Shown: one piece after another, positions 20,495 to 20,510 of the stretch
How positions within the stretch are numbered: the first letter of the stretch is position 1
Layout: each line of letters opens with the position of its first letter
DNA from: JAIVGV01 sp035295985
Lineage (GTDB): Bacteria; Acidobacteriota; Blastocatellia; Pyrinomonadales; Pyrinomonadaceae
Reading direction: 5' to 3'
Assembly: GCA_035295985.1 (NCBI GenBank)
Contig: DATHBT010000208.1
Coordinates: 1 to 20,510 of the forward strand
DNA: 20,510 nucleotides
Notes under the pieces: generated by a model
The model's database searches: none
What the model was told of the DNA's origin: nothing
The model's input: only the letters and a program-made list of their open reading frames with translations
Translations under genes and position numbers: made by a program

Positions 20495-20510
20495 CGCAGC
20501 GTGACGACGG

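Overview
The window is a GC-rich chromosomal stretch (I judge it well above 60 % GC by eye, not computed). It contains 16 supported protein genes, no recognisable RNA gene, and no transposase, phage or CRISPR locus. The gene set suggests Acidobacteriota, perhaps the Blastocatellia/Pyrinomonadaceae side. It includes a CheA kinase, an actinobacterial-style E1-E2 fused 2-oxoglutarate decarboxylase/dehydrogenase, a YfbK-type VWA lipoprotein, DUF885 and DUF1287 proteins, a zinc-ribbon membrane protein and many small secreted or lipoproteins. The taxonomic call is inference, not proof.

Layout. 1-1134 (+): 3' part of a CheA histidine kinase. 1225-4011 (-): four genes, read right to left as a small Tat-signal protein, an amidase, a zinc-ribbon membrane protein and a small membrane protein. 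4316-5721 (+): a two-gene unit of a papain-fold (C39-like) cysteine peptidase lipoprotein and a second lipoprotein of unknown function. 5859-10531 (-): a VWA-domain lipoprotein, a single-pass protein of unknown function, a DUF1287 lipoprotein, a J-domain membrane protein and a very small membrane protein. 10830-14711 (+): the large kgd gene. 14959-18326 (+): a DUF885 metallopeptidase-like protein followed at once by a HutF-like formimidoylglutamate deiminase. 18490-19620 (+): an ArgE-like M20 deacylase. 19748-20494 (+): a secreted protein that seems to end early at an amber codon.

The most unusual feature lies between the genes. Five intergenic spacers each hold an inverted repeat whose arms are about four degenerate 7-bp units. 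The heptamer differs at every site: GTTTTCA-like, GAACGCG-like, GCTGTTA-like, GGCAGCG-like and GTCCGTT-like. Each begins within about 30 bp of a stop codon, and one supplies the last codons and stop of the DUF1287 gene. Where the arms are well preserved, unit variants occur in mirror order in both arms, so one arm looks copied from the other. A sixth spacer holds a different, non-heptameric GTAGGGGC inverted repeat. Two downstream genes start right next to such elements and lack a visible Shine-Dalgarno sequence. I take this as the best candidate for an under-described system: a heptamer-hairpin element family placed at gene ends.

Functionally, the right half is central and amino-acid metabolism (2-oxoglutarate oxidation, histidine degradation, N-acyl amino acid hydrolysis, peptide turnover). 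The left and middle are mostly envelope and secreted proteins. Low-complexity hydrophilic insertions interrupt conserved folds in CheA and HutF.
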